DNA of 64,000 bases from an uncultured bacterium (GTDB lineage Bacteria; Cyanobacteriota; Vampirovibrionia; Gastranaerophilales; JAILCC01). Of the stretch, positions 19,047-27,073 are shown piece after piece. Position 1 is the first letter of the stretch. Every line of letters begins with the position of its first letter. The stretch spans positions 78,147-142,146 of the forward strand of contig CASDUJ010000006.1 of the NCBI GenBank assembly GCA_949283935.1, read 5' to 3'. Position numbers and translations under genes: made by a program. The notes beneath the pieces were generated by a model. The model ran no database searches, was not told where the DNA came from, and was given only the letters and a program-made list of their open reading frames with translations.

Positions 19047-19127
19047 AATTAAAAGCAAAAAGCTGCATAGCTCTAAAATTATTTTTGTGATAAAAATATA
19101 AACGGGCAGAAATATTAGGATAAAACC

Positions 19128-20297
19128 ATGAAAATATCTAAAAGATTAGAACAAATACCTCCATATTTATTTGCACAAATTGACAAAAAAATTGATGAAG
19201 CAAAAGCAAAAGGAATAGACATAATAAGTTTAGGTATTGGAGATCCTGACACACCAACATTACCAAATATTGTTGAAGCAATGCACAAAGCTATTGATAA
19301 TTCCCAAAATCACGATTATCCCCCTTACCAAGGTACCAAAACATTTAGAGAAGCTAGTGCTAAATGGATGCAAAAACGTTTTGGAGTTAATCTTAATTCG
19401 GAAAATGAAGTTTTAGCTTTAATAGGCTCAAAAGAAGGTATTGCACATATTTTCTTTGCTTTTGTTGATGCAGGAGATATTACTCTTGTCCCAGATCCTG
19501 GGTATCCCGTTTACCAAAATGCAACAATACTTGCTGGAGGCGAACCATATATTATGCCCCTTTTAGAAGAAAACCATTTTCTTCCTGATTTCGACAAAAT
19601 TCCTGCTGAAATTGCCAAAAAAGCAAAATTAATGTTTTTAAATTATCCAAATAATCCAACAGGAGCTGTAGCTGATTTAAATTTTTATCAAAAAGCTGTA
19701 GATTTCGCGAAAAAATATGACATTTTAATATGTAATGACCAAGCATATAGTGAAATGACATACGAAGGATACAAAGCTCCTTCTATTTTGCAAATTGAAG
19801 GAGCAAAAGAAGTTGCTATTGAATTTTATTCTCATAGTAAATCATATAACATGACAGGTTGGCGTATTGGTTTTGCTTGTGGAAACAAAGAAGCAATAAC
19901 AGCTCTTGGAACAATTAAAAACAATATTGACAGCGGGGTATTTAAAGCCATTCAAGAAGCTGCCATAGAAGCTTATGAAACACCAAAGGAAGTTATTGAA
20001 AATCTTAATAAAATGTACGCAAAACGTAGAGATATAGTAGAAAATGGTTTAAGAGAATTAGGCTGGAATATTCAATCATCAAAAGCAACTTTTTATTTAT
20101 GGTTACCAACCCCAAACAAAATGCCAAGTGCCGATTTTGCTGCTATGATGATAGAAAAAGCTCACGTGGTAGTTCCTCCTGGAATAGGTTATGGCAAATG
20201 CGGAGAAGGTTATTTTAGAATTGCTTTAACAAAAGATGAGGAAACATTGAAAAAAGCAATTGCAAGAATGAAACAAGCAGGAATAAGATATAAATAA
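19128..20297 (+). CDS. dapL: LL-diaminopimelate aminotransferase
   Basis: The 389-residue class I/II PLP aminotransferase converts tetrahydrodipicolinate directly to LL-diaminopimelate, the short route to peptidoglycan precursor and lysine found in Cyanobacteria, plants and some other phyla. The N-terminus ([20 protein letters not shown] and [10 protein letters not shown]) is characteristic of DapL. The PLP lysine is Lys238 in [12 protein letters not shown], and NYPNNPTG contributes cofactor contacts. It heads a likely operon dapL-panD-LOG-dacB. Discrimination from general aspartate aminotransferases rests on the N-terminal motif. Confidence 0.88.
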   Translation: MKISKRLEQIPPYLFAQIDKKIDEAKAKGIDIISLGIGDPDTPTLPNIVEAMHKAIDNSQNHDYPPYQGTKTFREASAKWMQKRFGVNLNSENEVLALIGSKEGIAHIFFAFVDAGDITLVPDPGYPVYQNATILAGGEPYIMPLLEENHFLPDFDKIPAEIAKKAKLMFLNYPNNPTGAVADLNFYQKAVDFAKKYDILICNDQAYSEMTYEGYKAPSILQIEGAKEVAIEFYSHSKSYNMTGWRIGFACGNKEAITALGTIKNNIDSGVFKAIQEAAIEAYETPKEVIENLNKMYAKRRDIVENGLRELGWNIQSSKATFYLWLPTPNKMPSADFAAMMIEKAHVVVPPGIGYGKCGEGYFRIALTKDEETLKKAIARMKQAGIRYK

Positions 20298-20311
20298 AAG
20301 AAAAGGAAATT

Positions 20312-20668
20312 ATGTTTATTGAAATTTTATCTTCCAAAATTCATAGAGCAACAGTAACCGATGCAAATATTAATTACGTAGGTTCTATAACTATTGATGA
20401 AATATTAATTAAAAAAGCAAATTTGAAATTACATCAAAAAGTTGATATTTATAATATTAACAACGGTGAAAGATTTTCGACTTATGTAATTAAAGGAGAA
20501 GCTAATTCTGGCAAAATATGTCTTAACGGAGCAGCAGCAAGAAAAGTTGCAAAAGGAGACAAAATAATAATAGCTGCATATGCTACAATGACACCTGAAG
20601 AGGCAGATAATTTTTTACCTACAGTTATTTTAGTAGATGAAAACAATAAATTTTCGAAGGAGTTATAA
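20312..20668 (+). CDS. panD: Aspartate 1-decarboxylase
   Basis: The 118-residue pyruvoyl enzyme makes beta-alanine for pantothenate and coenzyme A. The self-cleavage site Gly24-Ser25 (YVGSIT) and the NGAAAR loop are present, and the length is normal. The protein would be processed into a small beta and a larger alpha chain carrying the pyruvoyl group. It starts 14 bases after dapL with AAGGA. The next gene begins directly after its TAA. No panB or panC is in the window. Confidence 0.95.
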   Translation: MFIEILSSKIHRATVTDANINYVGSITIDEILIKKANLKLHQKVDIYNINNGERFSTYVIKGEANSGKICLNGAAARKVAKGDKIIIAAYATMTPEEADNFLPTVILVDENNKFSKEL

Positions 20669-21265
20669 GTGATAAAAAACATATGTGTTTATTGCTCGTC
20701 AGGTGATTTTATAGATCAACAATATTTTGAAGCAGCCAAAGAACTTGGAGAAAAGCTTGCTCAAAATAATTACGGACTTGTATATGGTGGAAGTTCTTTA
20801 GGTCTTATGGGAGAAATAGCAAATACAGCATTTAATTTAGGAGCAAAAGTTTTAGGAGTAGTACCTGAAAAAATATATAATTCTAAAATCAAATTTAACA
20901 AAAAAATTGAACTTATAATAACTAAAGATATGAGAGAAAGAAAAATGACCATGGAACTTAATGCAGATGCATTTATAGCAATGCCTGGAGGTTTTGGGAC
21001 ATTAGAAGAAATATCTGAAATAATTGTAGCAAAGCAATTGGGATATCATTACAAACCCATTGTATTTTTGAATATAAATAATTTTTACGAAAAATTATTT
21101 GAATTTTTCGAAAATTTTTACAAAGAAAAATTTGCTCATGGTAATTGCTGCGAACTTTTTTATAAGGCCAAAGATGTTGATGATGCATTAAATTACATAA
21201 AAAATTACACAATTATTGAGGACAAAGACAAATGGTTAGAAAAATTTTCATTTATAAAGCAATAA
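20669..21265 (+). CDS. LOG-family nucleotide phosphoribohydrolase
   Basis: The 198-residue protein has the LOG/lysine-decarboxylase-like fold with GGSSLGLMGEIA and the PGGFGTLEEI active-site motif. Family members release the base from nucleoside 5'-monophosphates; the plant LOG enzymes activate cytokinins, and bacterial homologues act as PpnN-like or general AMP glycosidases. The start is GTG immediately after panD's stop, with AAGGAG inside the end of panD, so translation is probably coupled. The old 'lysine decarboxylase' label for this family is not supported. Confidence 0.88.
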   Translation: MIKNICVYCSSGDFIDQQYFEAAKELGEKLAQNNYGLVYGGSSLGLMGEIANTAFNLGAKVLGVVPEKIYNSKIKFNKKIELIITKDMRERKMTMELNADAFIAMPGGFGTLEEISEIIVAKQLGYHYKPIVFLNINNFYEKLFEFFENFYKEKFAHGNCCELFYKAKDVDDALNYIKNYTIIEDKDKWLEKFSFIKQ

Positions 21266-22578
21266 TACTTTTATTGTTTTTAATAACACCAAAAGCTTTT
21301 GCGAACTCTATTGATGCAATTATCAATGCAGAAAAATCATTCTCTCCTGCAATAATAAGTATTAGCGTAAAAGATAAAAACACAGGGGAAATTATTTACC
21401 AAAAAAATCCTAAAATACTTGTTCATCCTGCATCTACATTAAAAATTGTAACCAGTTCTGCAGCTCTTAATTATTTAGGCAAAGATTACAATTTCAAAAC
21501 AGCTCTGTATAGAAACGGAAACAAAATTTATCTAAAAGTTGGAGCAGATCCATTGTTTAGTTACGAAGATATTTTAAATTTAGTATCTCAATACAAATCT
21601 AAAAATACTGAAATGATTAAAAATTTCATAATAGATGACACCATTATTGATAAAGAATCTTTTGGTATTGGCTGGCAATGGGATGACAATGCCAATATTT
21701 ATTTTCCACAAATGAGTCCTTATATTATTAACCGAAATCTTTTTATGGTTAAAGCCAATTTAAGCAGAAAAAATACAGTAACAATTGAATATGCCAAAGA
21801 ATACAAAGAACCAATAATCAACAACATTTCTTATGGTGATACAAATTTTATAAAAAGCACTCGTGATATTTTTGCAACAAATCCCAAAATAACTTTGTCA
21901 GGGACAATAAAAGAAAATCAAATTATATACATTCCTGCCAAAAATCCCCAACAAATGTATCATAACGTTTTAATGTATGCCTTTTTATCCAACAATATTC
22001 CCATTAATGCTAATTTTAAATATGAAAAACTTCCTCGTTTTTGCGCAGAAGAAGGCGCAATAACACACACAATTGAAGATGTACTAAAACGTATTAACCA
22101 AAACAGTGATAATTTAGCAGCAGAAATACTTATTAAACATGCCGGCAGCATAAAAACAGATAATACAGGAACAACTCAAAATGGTTTAGAAGTAGTTAAA
22201 AATTTTTATGAAGAAAACGGAATTGATATGAAAAATATTATTATTGTTGATGCATCAGGCGCTTCAATGAATGACTATATAACATCTGATTTTTTAACAG
22301 AAGCTTTATTAGTTATAAGCAAAAATCATAATTTTGAATTTATTAAAAACACTATGTCCGACCCTACAAACGGAACATTTCGTGGAAGATTACCTGAATT
22401 AAATGGAAAAATCAAAGTAAAAACAGGTACACATGCCAATACTAGTAGCATTACAGGTTATATAACAACAAATTCTGGAAAAGATCTTGTTTTTGCAATT
22501 ATTTTGGATAATTTGCCTTTAAATGTAAATCCTAAAGAATTTGAAAATAAAATTATAAAAGCTATTTCTTTTTTGTAA
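21232..22578 (+). CDS. dacB: D-alanyl-D-alanine carboxypeptidase/endopeptidase, PBP4 class
   Basis: The 448-residue protein has a signal peptide (cleavage near AFA, residue 24) and the three penicillin-binding motifs: Ser68-x-x-Lys71 in PASTLK, SDN in NSDNLAAE and KTG in VKTGTHANTSS. The large insert between the first two motifs is typical of class C PBP4 enzymes. It would trim or open peptidoglycan cross-links in the periplasm. The start lies 34 bases inside the LOG gene with GAGGA nine bases upstream. Grouping with dapL gives the operon a cell-wall theme. Confidence 0.9.
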   Translation: MVRKIFIYKAIILLLFLITPKAFANSIDAIINAEKSFSPAIISISVKDKNTGEIIYQKNPKILVHPASTLKIVTSSAALNYLGKDYNFKTALYRNGNKIYLKVGADPLFSYEDILNLVSQYKSKNTEMIKNFIIDDTIIDKESFGIGWQWDDNANIYFPQMSPYIINRNLFMVKANLSRKNTVTIEYAKEYKEPIINNISYGDTNFIKSTRDIFATNPKITLSGTIKENQIIYIPAKNPQQMYHNVLMYAFLSNNIPINANFKYEKLPRFCAEEGAITHTIEDVLKRINQNSDNLAAEILIKHAGSIKTDNTGTTQNGLEVVKNFYEENGIDMKNIIIVDASGASMNDYITSDFLTEALLVISKNHNFEFIKNTMSDPTNGTFRGRLPELNGKIKVKTGTHANTSSITGYITTNSGKDLVFAIILDNLPLNVNPKEFENKIIKAISFL

Positions 22579-22604
22579 GAATTTTACTAAAATTTAAATT
22601 ATAT

Positions 22605-23708
22605 TTATTTTTTTAAATATTTTAATTTTAGATAATTAAAAATTCTATTAACTCTTACATCCAAAAGTCCATCAGATTCTTTTAGCAAAGTAGATTTAAT
22701 AACTAAAGGATAAAAATCATGATTTTTAATTTTATTTTCAATAATTAAAGAAATTACTTTGTCTATATATATTTGCAAATTTGAACGCATTTCCGGATGA
22801 CGTTTAAGCCAATCTTTATAATTCATAGAACTTCTTTCATTATTACAAAATTTACATTGTACAAGATAATTAGAAGGATCATTAACTCCACCATCAGAGC
22901 GAGGCATAATATGCTCAGTACTTGCTAAAGATGCATCCAAAAGTCTTTGCGCAATTTCTTCAATAGATCTTCTGTGATATTTAACAACAAAAGCATCAGC
23001 ACTATTTCCAGAAGTTGGAAGTTTTTTGGCTTTTAAAGCTATGAGTTCTAAAATTTTTTTATTTCTCTCTAATTTTTCTTCTGACATTAATTTATAAAAA
23101 TTAGCTATAAAAGTTTTTCTTTTAAATGTTTGGGTATGTTTTCTTTTTCTCAAAAGTTTAGAAACAAAAGCTATATCTTTTTTTACAGCCTTTAAAGTTT
23201 CTCCTTCCAAACCATCAGATAATTTACTTATTTTTGCAATAACTTTTTTTTGGGAATTTTCCAATTGTTTTATAGAATTTCTGTACATTAATATAAACAA
23301 TTCTTTAAGATTTTTGCCATTATGTTTTTGCGCAAGATTTTTCAATTTTTTAACAATTTGTAATTCAACTCCTCTTAATCTAGGTCTATATTTTTCTAAT
23401 TCATCAAAAAGTTCTATCCCTTTTTTAATTTTTACATTATCAATAAAGGATAAAAGTTCTTCACGAGTTGTCATTATTTTTCCACAGCAAGGGCAAGGGA
23501 GAGAACCCAATTTTTTAAATTCAAAACAATATTTTCTAGAACCATTTCGTAATTCTGCAATATCTAAAAAGGCACCTTTTGTGGCAAAATCAAAAAAATA
23601 TTTTTGGGACAAAAAATAATCTTTGTAATATTCATCAAAAGTTAATTTTTTTTCAAAATGTTCAGACATATTTAAATTCCAAAAGCTTTCAAAATATATA
23701 TTCCACAT
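22605..23708 (-). CDS. HNH endonuclease-like protein with cysteine clusters
   Basis: The 367-residue protein carries an HNH-type core near 265-305 (STEHIMPRSDGG, a following N-Y, then CKFCNNERSSM), with the E-H-I, N and C-x-x-C features of metal-bound HNH nucleases. A second cluster, PCPCCGKIM, lies at about 71-79, and the region between (100-250) is basic and helical. I recognise no fuller family. It stands alone between dacB (convergent) and leuD (divergent), without a methylase or recombinase, so a restriction or homing role is not supported. The ATG at 23708 has AAAGG upstream; an alternative ATG at 23669 also has a GGA site. Confidence 0.65.
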   Translation of the reverse strand: MWNIYFESFWNLNMSEHFEKKLTFDEYYKDYFLSQKYFFDFATKGAFLDIAELRNGSRKYCFEFKKLGSLPCPCCGKIMTTREELLSFIDNVKIKKGIELFDELEKYRPRLRGVELQIVKKLKNLAQKHNGKNLKELFILMYRNSIKQLENSQKKVIAKISKLSDGLEGETLKAVKKDIAFVSKLLRKRKHTQTFKRKTFIANFYKLMSEEKLERNKKILELIALKAKKLPTSGNSADAFVVKYHRRSIEEIAQRLLDASLASTEHIMPRSDGGVNDPSNYLVQCKFCNNERSSMNYKDWLKRHPEMRSNLQIYIDKVISLIIENKIKNHDFYPLVIKSTLLKESDGLLDVRVNRIFNYLKLKYLKK

Positions 23709-23776
23709 TTTACCTTTTTTTAAACATTAAAAGCAATATTCTCATAGAGAATTAACACAAAGATTTAATAGTTTTA

Positions 23777-23805
23777 TTGAAAGGGTAAATGTTTTGTTAT
23801 ATTAT
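23777..23805 (+). promoter_or_regulatory. Vegetative promoter of leuD
   Basis: TTGAAA (23777-23782), a 17-base spacer and TATTAT (23800-23805) form a good sigma-70-type promoter. Each box matches five of six consensus bases. Transcription would start near 23812, leaving a leader of about 30 bases with an AAGGAG ribosome site before leuD. Confidence 0.6.
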
Positions 23806-23840
23806 TTAAAATAAAGTGAGAAAATAAAAGGAGTTTTCCA

Positions 23841-24338
23841 ATGGCAAACATTTCAGGTAATGCTTGGGTTTACAAAGATAATGTTGATACTGATGTAATT
23901 ATTCCTGCCAGATATTTAAATACTTCTGATCCAAACGAACTAGCTAAATATTGCATGGAAGATATAGACAAAGATTTTGCATCAAATGTAAAAGAAGGAG
24001 ACATAATAATAGCTGGAGAAAATTTTGGTTGTGGTAGTTCAAGAGAACACGCTCCAATAGCTATAAAAGCAAGTGGAATAAGTGTTGTTATTGCCAAAAC
24101 TTTTGCCAGAATATTTTTTAGAAATGCAATTAATATTGGACTTCCTATATTAGAAAATTCTGTATTGCCAGATGAAGTAAAAAAAGGCGATAAAATTGAA
24201 GTAGATTTAGCCAAAGGTATTATTTATAATTGTACGCAAAATAAAGAATACAAATGTGCGAAATATGAAGGTTCTATAGCCCAACTTATTGAAGAAGGTG
24301 GTTTAATTAACTACACAAAGAAAAAACTTGGAGTTTAA
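23841..24338 (+). CDS. leuD: 3-isopropylmalate dehydratase small subunit (swivel domain)
   Basis: The 165-residue aconitase-superfamily swivel subunit has the signatures [14 protein letters not shown] and [12 protein letters not shown]. With LeuC it isomerises isopropylmalate in leucine synthesis. The same type of enzyme isomerises citramalate, which the window's CimA makes, so it may serve both pathways; that is inference. The large subunit gene is not in the window. The short single-domain length is of the archaeal/cyanobacterial-like small type. Confidence 0.9.
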   Translation: MANISGNAWVYKDNVDTDVIIPARYLNTSDPNELAKYCMEDIDKDFASNVKEGDIIIAGENFGCGSSREHAPIAIKASGISVVIAKTFARIFFRNAINIGLPILENSVLPDEVKKGDKIEVDLAKGIIYNCTQNKEYKCAKYEGSIAQLIEEGGLINYTKKKLGV

Positions 24339-24392
24339 AACCTACCAATTCGTTACAAATTTTTTCAATAAATTATAGCTCAAAACATTGCC

Positions 24393-24420
24393 TTGACATT
24401 GTGTTATGTCTGTTGATAAT
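24393..24420 (+). promoter_or_regulatory. Strong promoter of the rpsL-rpsG operon
   Basis: A perfect TTGACA (24393-24398), a 16-base spacer and GATAAT (24415-24420) sit 85 bases upstream of rpsL. This is among the best promoter matches in the window, as expected for ribosomal protein genes. Transcription would start near 24427, just before the leader hairpin. Confidence 0.7.
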
Positions 24421-24429
24421 TATTATTAT

Positions 24430-24448
24430 ATGTCGGTAAAGCCGGCAT
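24430..24448 (+). promoter_or_regulatory. Leader hairpin upstream of rpsL
   Basis: ATGTCGG (24430-24436) can pair with CCGGCAT (24442-24448) over a five-base loop, with one G-U pair. It lies at the very 5' end of the predicted mRNA. It has no U-run, so it is not a terminator. It could stabilise the mRNA or bind a ribosomal protein. Confidence 0.4.
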
Positions 24449-24504
24449 GTTTAGATAACGCAATTTATTAACATTGGACGCAATAACGGCATAAGGAGGT
24501 ATGT

Positions 24505-24885
24505 GTGCCTACATTAAATCAGTTAGTTCGTAAAGAAAGAACTAAATTAAAAAAGAAAACTAAATCACCAGCGCTTACAAATTGTCCTCAAAGAAGAGGG
24601 GTTTGTACAAGAGTTTATACAACAACACCTAAAAAACCAAACTCAGCTTTAAGAAAAGTAGCAAGGATTAGACTTACAAATGGTTTTGAAGTTTCAAGTT
24701 ACATTCCTGGTATTGGACATAATTTACAAGAACACTCTGTTGTTTTAATTAGAGGTGGCAGGGTAAAAGATCTTCCTGGTGTAAGATACCACATTATTAG
24801 AGGAACTCTTGATACTCAAGGTGTTCAAAACAGAAATCAAGCAAGAAGTAAATATGGCGCCAAAAAAGCCAAAGCTAAGAAATAA
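24505..24885 (+). CDS. rpsL: 30S ribosomal protein S12
   Basis: The 126-residue protein is S12, at the decoding centre of the small subunit. The conserved segments [17 protein letters not shown] and [13 protein letters not shown] are intact, including the lysines whose mutation gives streptomycin resistance in other bacteria. The start is GTG with AAGGAGGT four bases upstream. It is followed by rpsG after 16 bases. The first residues [11 protein letters not shown] match the family start. Confidence 0.97.
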   Translation: MPTLNQLVRKERTKLKKKTKSPALTNCPQRRGVCTRVYTTTPKKPNSALRKVARIRLTNGFEVSSYIPGIGHNLQEHSVVLIRGGRVKDLPGVRYHIIRGTLDTQGVQNRNQARSKYGAKKAKAKK

Positions 24886-24901
24886 GAAAAGGATTATATA
24901 A

Positions 24902-25372
24902 ATGTCAAGAAGAAGTAAACCACAAAAAAGAATTCCAATGCCTGATCCTGTTTATAACAGCAAAGATATTGCTAAGTTTATCAACAGATTAATGAGAAAA
25001 GGCAAAAAAAGTATAGCAGAAAAGATTTTTTATTCTGCAATGGATAGAATTCAAGAAAAAACTAAACAAAATCCCGTTGAAGTTTTTGAGCAAGCAATTA
25101 AAAATGTAACTCCTCTTTTACAAGTTAAAGCTCGTAGAATTGGGGGATCTACTTATCAAGTACCTATAGAAGTAAGACCTGATTTAGGAGTTGCAATAGG
25201 TTCTACTTGGATTATTCAAACAGCTAAAAGTCGTAGTGGAAAATCTATGATAGACAAACTTGTTGCAGAACTTTTAGATGCTTCAAACAATCAAGGTGCT
25301 TCTGTTAAGAAAAAAGAAGATACCCACAAAATGGCAGAAGCAAACAAGGCATTTGCTCATTACAGATATTAA
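24902..25372 (+). CDS. rpsG: 30S ribosomal protein S7
   Basis: The 156-residue protein is S7, which nucleates assembly of the 16S rRNA 3' domain. Conserved segments include FINRLMRKGKKSIAEKI and VPIEVRPDLGVAIGSTWII. The usual str-operon partners fusA and tuf do not follow; a terminator and recA come instead, so the operon is reduced to rpsL-rpsG here. The C-terminal ANKAFAHYRY ending is normal. Confidence 0.97.
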   Translation: MSRRSKPQKRIPMPDPVYNSKDIAKFINRLMRKGKKSIAEKIFYSAMDRIQEKTKQNPVEVFEQAIKNVTPLLQVKARRIGGSTYQVPIEVRPDLGVAIGSTWIIQTAKSRSGKSMIDKLVAELLDASNNQGASVKKKEDTHKMAEANKAFAHYRY

Positions 25373-25387
25373 TTTTTAAAAATAACA

Positions 25388-25420
25388 AAAAAAGACTGCA
25401 AAATTTGCAGTCTTTTTTTT
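25388..25420 (+). terminator. Rho-independent terminator after rpsG
   Basis: GACTGC (25394-25399) pairs with GCAGTC (25407-25412) over an AT-rich loop, with flanking A and T runs that lengthen the stem. Eight T residues follow (25413-25420). It separates rpsL-rpsG from recA. Confidence 0.85.
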
Positions 25421-25437
25421 GTATAAAAAAATTAATA

Positions 25438-25453
25438 AATTGTTACAACAATT
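25438..25453. promoter_or_regulatory. Perfect inverted repeat upstream of recA, candidate operator
   Basis: AATTGTT-AC-AACAATT is a perfect palindrome with seven-base arms. A TACAAT -10 box lies at 25469-25474, so the palindrome covers the position where the -35 would be, which is typical for a repressor site. It lies 56 bases before the recA ATG. It resembles neither the E. coli nor the Bacillus LexA box closely. Confidence 0.4.
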
Positions 25454-25508
25454 GGAGCAATTTTGGGATACAATAAAAAAATAAATTATGTAAAAAAAGG
25501 ATAAGATT

Positions 25509-26528
25509 ATGAGTGAAACAAGCGAAACAGCAATTTTGGAAATAGAAAAACAAAAAGCATTAGATGCAGCAATTTCCAAGATAGAAAAAGATTTTGGAAA
25601 AGGATCCATAATGAAACTTGGAGATAAATCTTCAGCACAGATTGAATCAGTTCCAACAGGAGCACTTTCGCTTGATATTGCATTAGGGATAGGTGGAGTA
25701 CCCAAAGGAAGAATCATTGAAATATATGGACCTGAAAGTAGTGGAAAAACTACTTTAGCTCAACATATAGTAGCAGAAGTCCAAAAGCTTGGAGGAATAG
25801 CGGCTTTTGTAGATGCTGAACATGCTCTTGATCCTGAATATGCCAAAAAACTAGGAGTAGATATTGAGCAACTTTTGATAAGTCAACCTGATACAGGTGA
25901 ACAAGCTTTAGAAATTACAGAAGAATTAGTTCGTTCAGGGGCAGTAGACGTTATAGTAGTTGATTCAGTAGCAGCATTAGTTCCAAAAGCTGAAATAGAT
26001 GGAGAAATGGGAGATTCGCATGTAGGTCTTCAGGCTAGACTTATGAGTCAAGCATTAAGAAAACTAACAGGTGTAGTAAGTAAAACCAAAACCACAATAA
26101 TTTTTATAAACCAATTGCGCTCAAAAATTGGCGTAATTTACGGCAGTCCTGAAACAACAACAGGAGGTAATGCTTTAAAATTTTATTCTAGCGTAAGAAT
26201 GGAAATAAGAAAAATAGAAACGCTAAAAAAAGATGGGCAAGAATTTGGCAATAGAGTAAAAGTAAAAGTTGCAAAAAACAAAGTAGCACCTCCATTTAGA
26301 ATAGCAGAATTTGATATTATTTATGGTCAAGGAATTTCTAAAGTTGGATGTATTTTAGATGTAGCAACTGATATGGATATAATAAAGAAAGCTGGAGCTT
26401 GGTTTAGTTATAACGATGATAAAATAGGACAAGGTAGAGATAAAGCTAAAGAATTTTTAGAACAAAATCCTGAAATTCTTTCAGAAATTGAAACAAAAGT
26501 TAGAGAAAAACTTGCCAACAAAGAATAA
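25509..26528 (+). CDS. recA: Recombinase A
   Basis: The 339-residue RecA has Walker [10 protein letters not shown], the [11 protein letters not shown]alker B strand, DNA-binding loop residues around [22 protein letters not shown] and the conserved [10 protein letters not shown] segment. It catalyses strand exchange and triggers LexA self-cleavage in SOS-competent bacteria. With ComEC it would support integration of incoming DNA. The acidic C-terminal tail is shorter than that of E. coli. mntP begins two bases after its stop, so they are probably co-transcribed. Confidence 0.97.
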   Translation: MSETSETAILEIEKQKALDAAISKIEKDFGKGSIMKLGDKSSAQIESVPTGALSLDIALGIGGVPKGRIIEIYGPESSGKTTLAQHIVAEVQKLGGIAAFVDAEHALDPEYAKKLGVDIEQLLISQPDTGEQALEITEELVRSGAVDVIVVDSVAALVPKAEIDGEMGDSHVGLQARLMSQALRKLTGVVSKTKTTIIFINQLRSKIGVIYGSPETTTGGNALKFYSSVRMEIRKIETLKKDGQEFGNRVKVKVAKNKVAPPFRIAEFDIIYGQGISKVGCILDVATDMDIIKKAGAWFSYNDDKIGQGRDKAKEFLEQNPEILSEIETKVREKLANKE

Positions 26529-26530
26529 TT

Positions 26531-27070
26531 ATGGAAATAACTCAAATAGTACTTCTTTCAATAGCTTTATCAATTGATGCAATGGTTGTAAGTTTTTCCC
26601 AAGGATTAATTTTTAAAGAGAAAAAACGTAGAAATTCATTTCTTCTTGCGTTTTTCTTGGGATTTTTTCAGTTTTTTATGCCTGTTTTGGGATATTTTTG
26701 CGCATTAGGTATATATAAATATTTAGAATTTATAAATAATTGGATAGTTTTTTTAATATTTTTGGTTTTAGGTATAAAATTTATCAAAGAAGCTTTTGAA
26801 GAAAAAGAAAAAACTATCTGTTGTATTTCCATTAGTTGTTTGTTTATGTTTGCAATTGCAACAAGTATTGATGCATTTGGAGCAGGTATATCTCTTTGTT
26901 TCTCACATGTAAATATTTGGTTTCCGGCAATTTTGATAGGTATAATAACTTTTGTTAATTCGTTATTTGGATTTTGGAGCGGATATTTATTTAAAAATTT
27001 TCCAACAAAATATTTAGAAATTATTGGAGGAATTATTCTTATTGGACTTGCCATTAAAGCTGTTCTTTAA
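26531..27070 (+). CDS. mntP: MntP-family manganese efflux pump
   Basis: The 179-residue membrane protein has about six helices and an internal duplication, each half carrying the S-I-D-A signature: LSIDAMVVSFSQGL near the start and ATSIDAFGAGISL in the middle. This is the MntP/YtaF fold; MntP exports Mn(II), whereas YtaF-type members are less well defined. A CCISISC cluster in the central loop is unusual. The gene follows recA by two bases and is convergent with cimA four bases later. Confidence 0.75.
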   Translation: MEITQIVLLSIALSIDAMVVSFSQGLIFKEKKRRNSFLLAFFLGFFQFFMPVLGYFCALGIYKYLEFINNWIVFLIFLVLGIKFIKEAFEEKEKTICCISISCLFMFAIATSIDAFGAGISLCFSHVNIWFPAILIGIITFVNSLFGFWSGYLFKNFPTKYLEIIGGIILIGLAIKAVL

Positions 27071-27073
27071 ATT

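Noticed and set aside
22605..23708. HNH protein as a Cas9 or group II intron fragment
   Set aside because: No RuvC motifs, no reverse transcriptase, no repeats; the HNH core is of the generic stand-alone kind.
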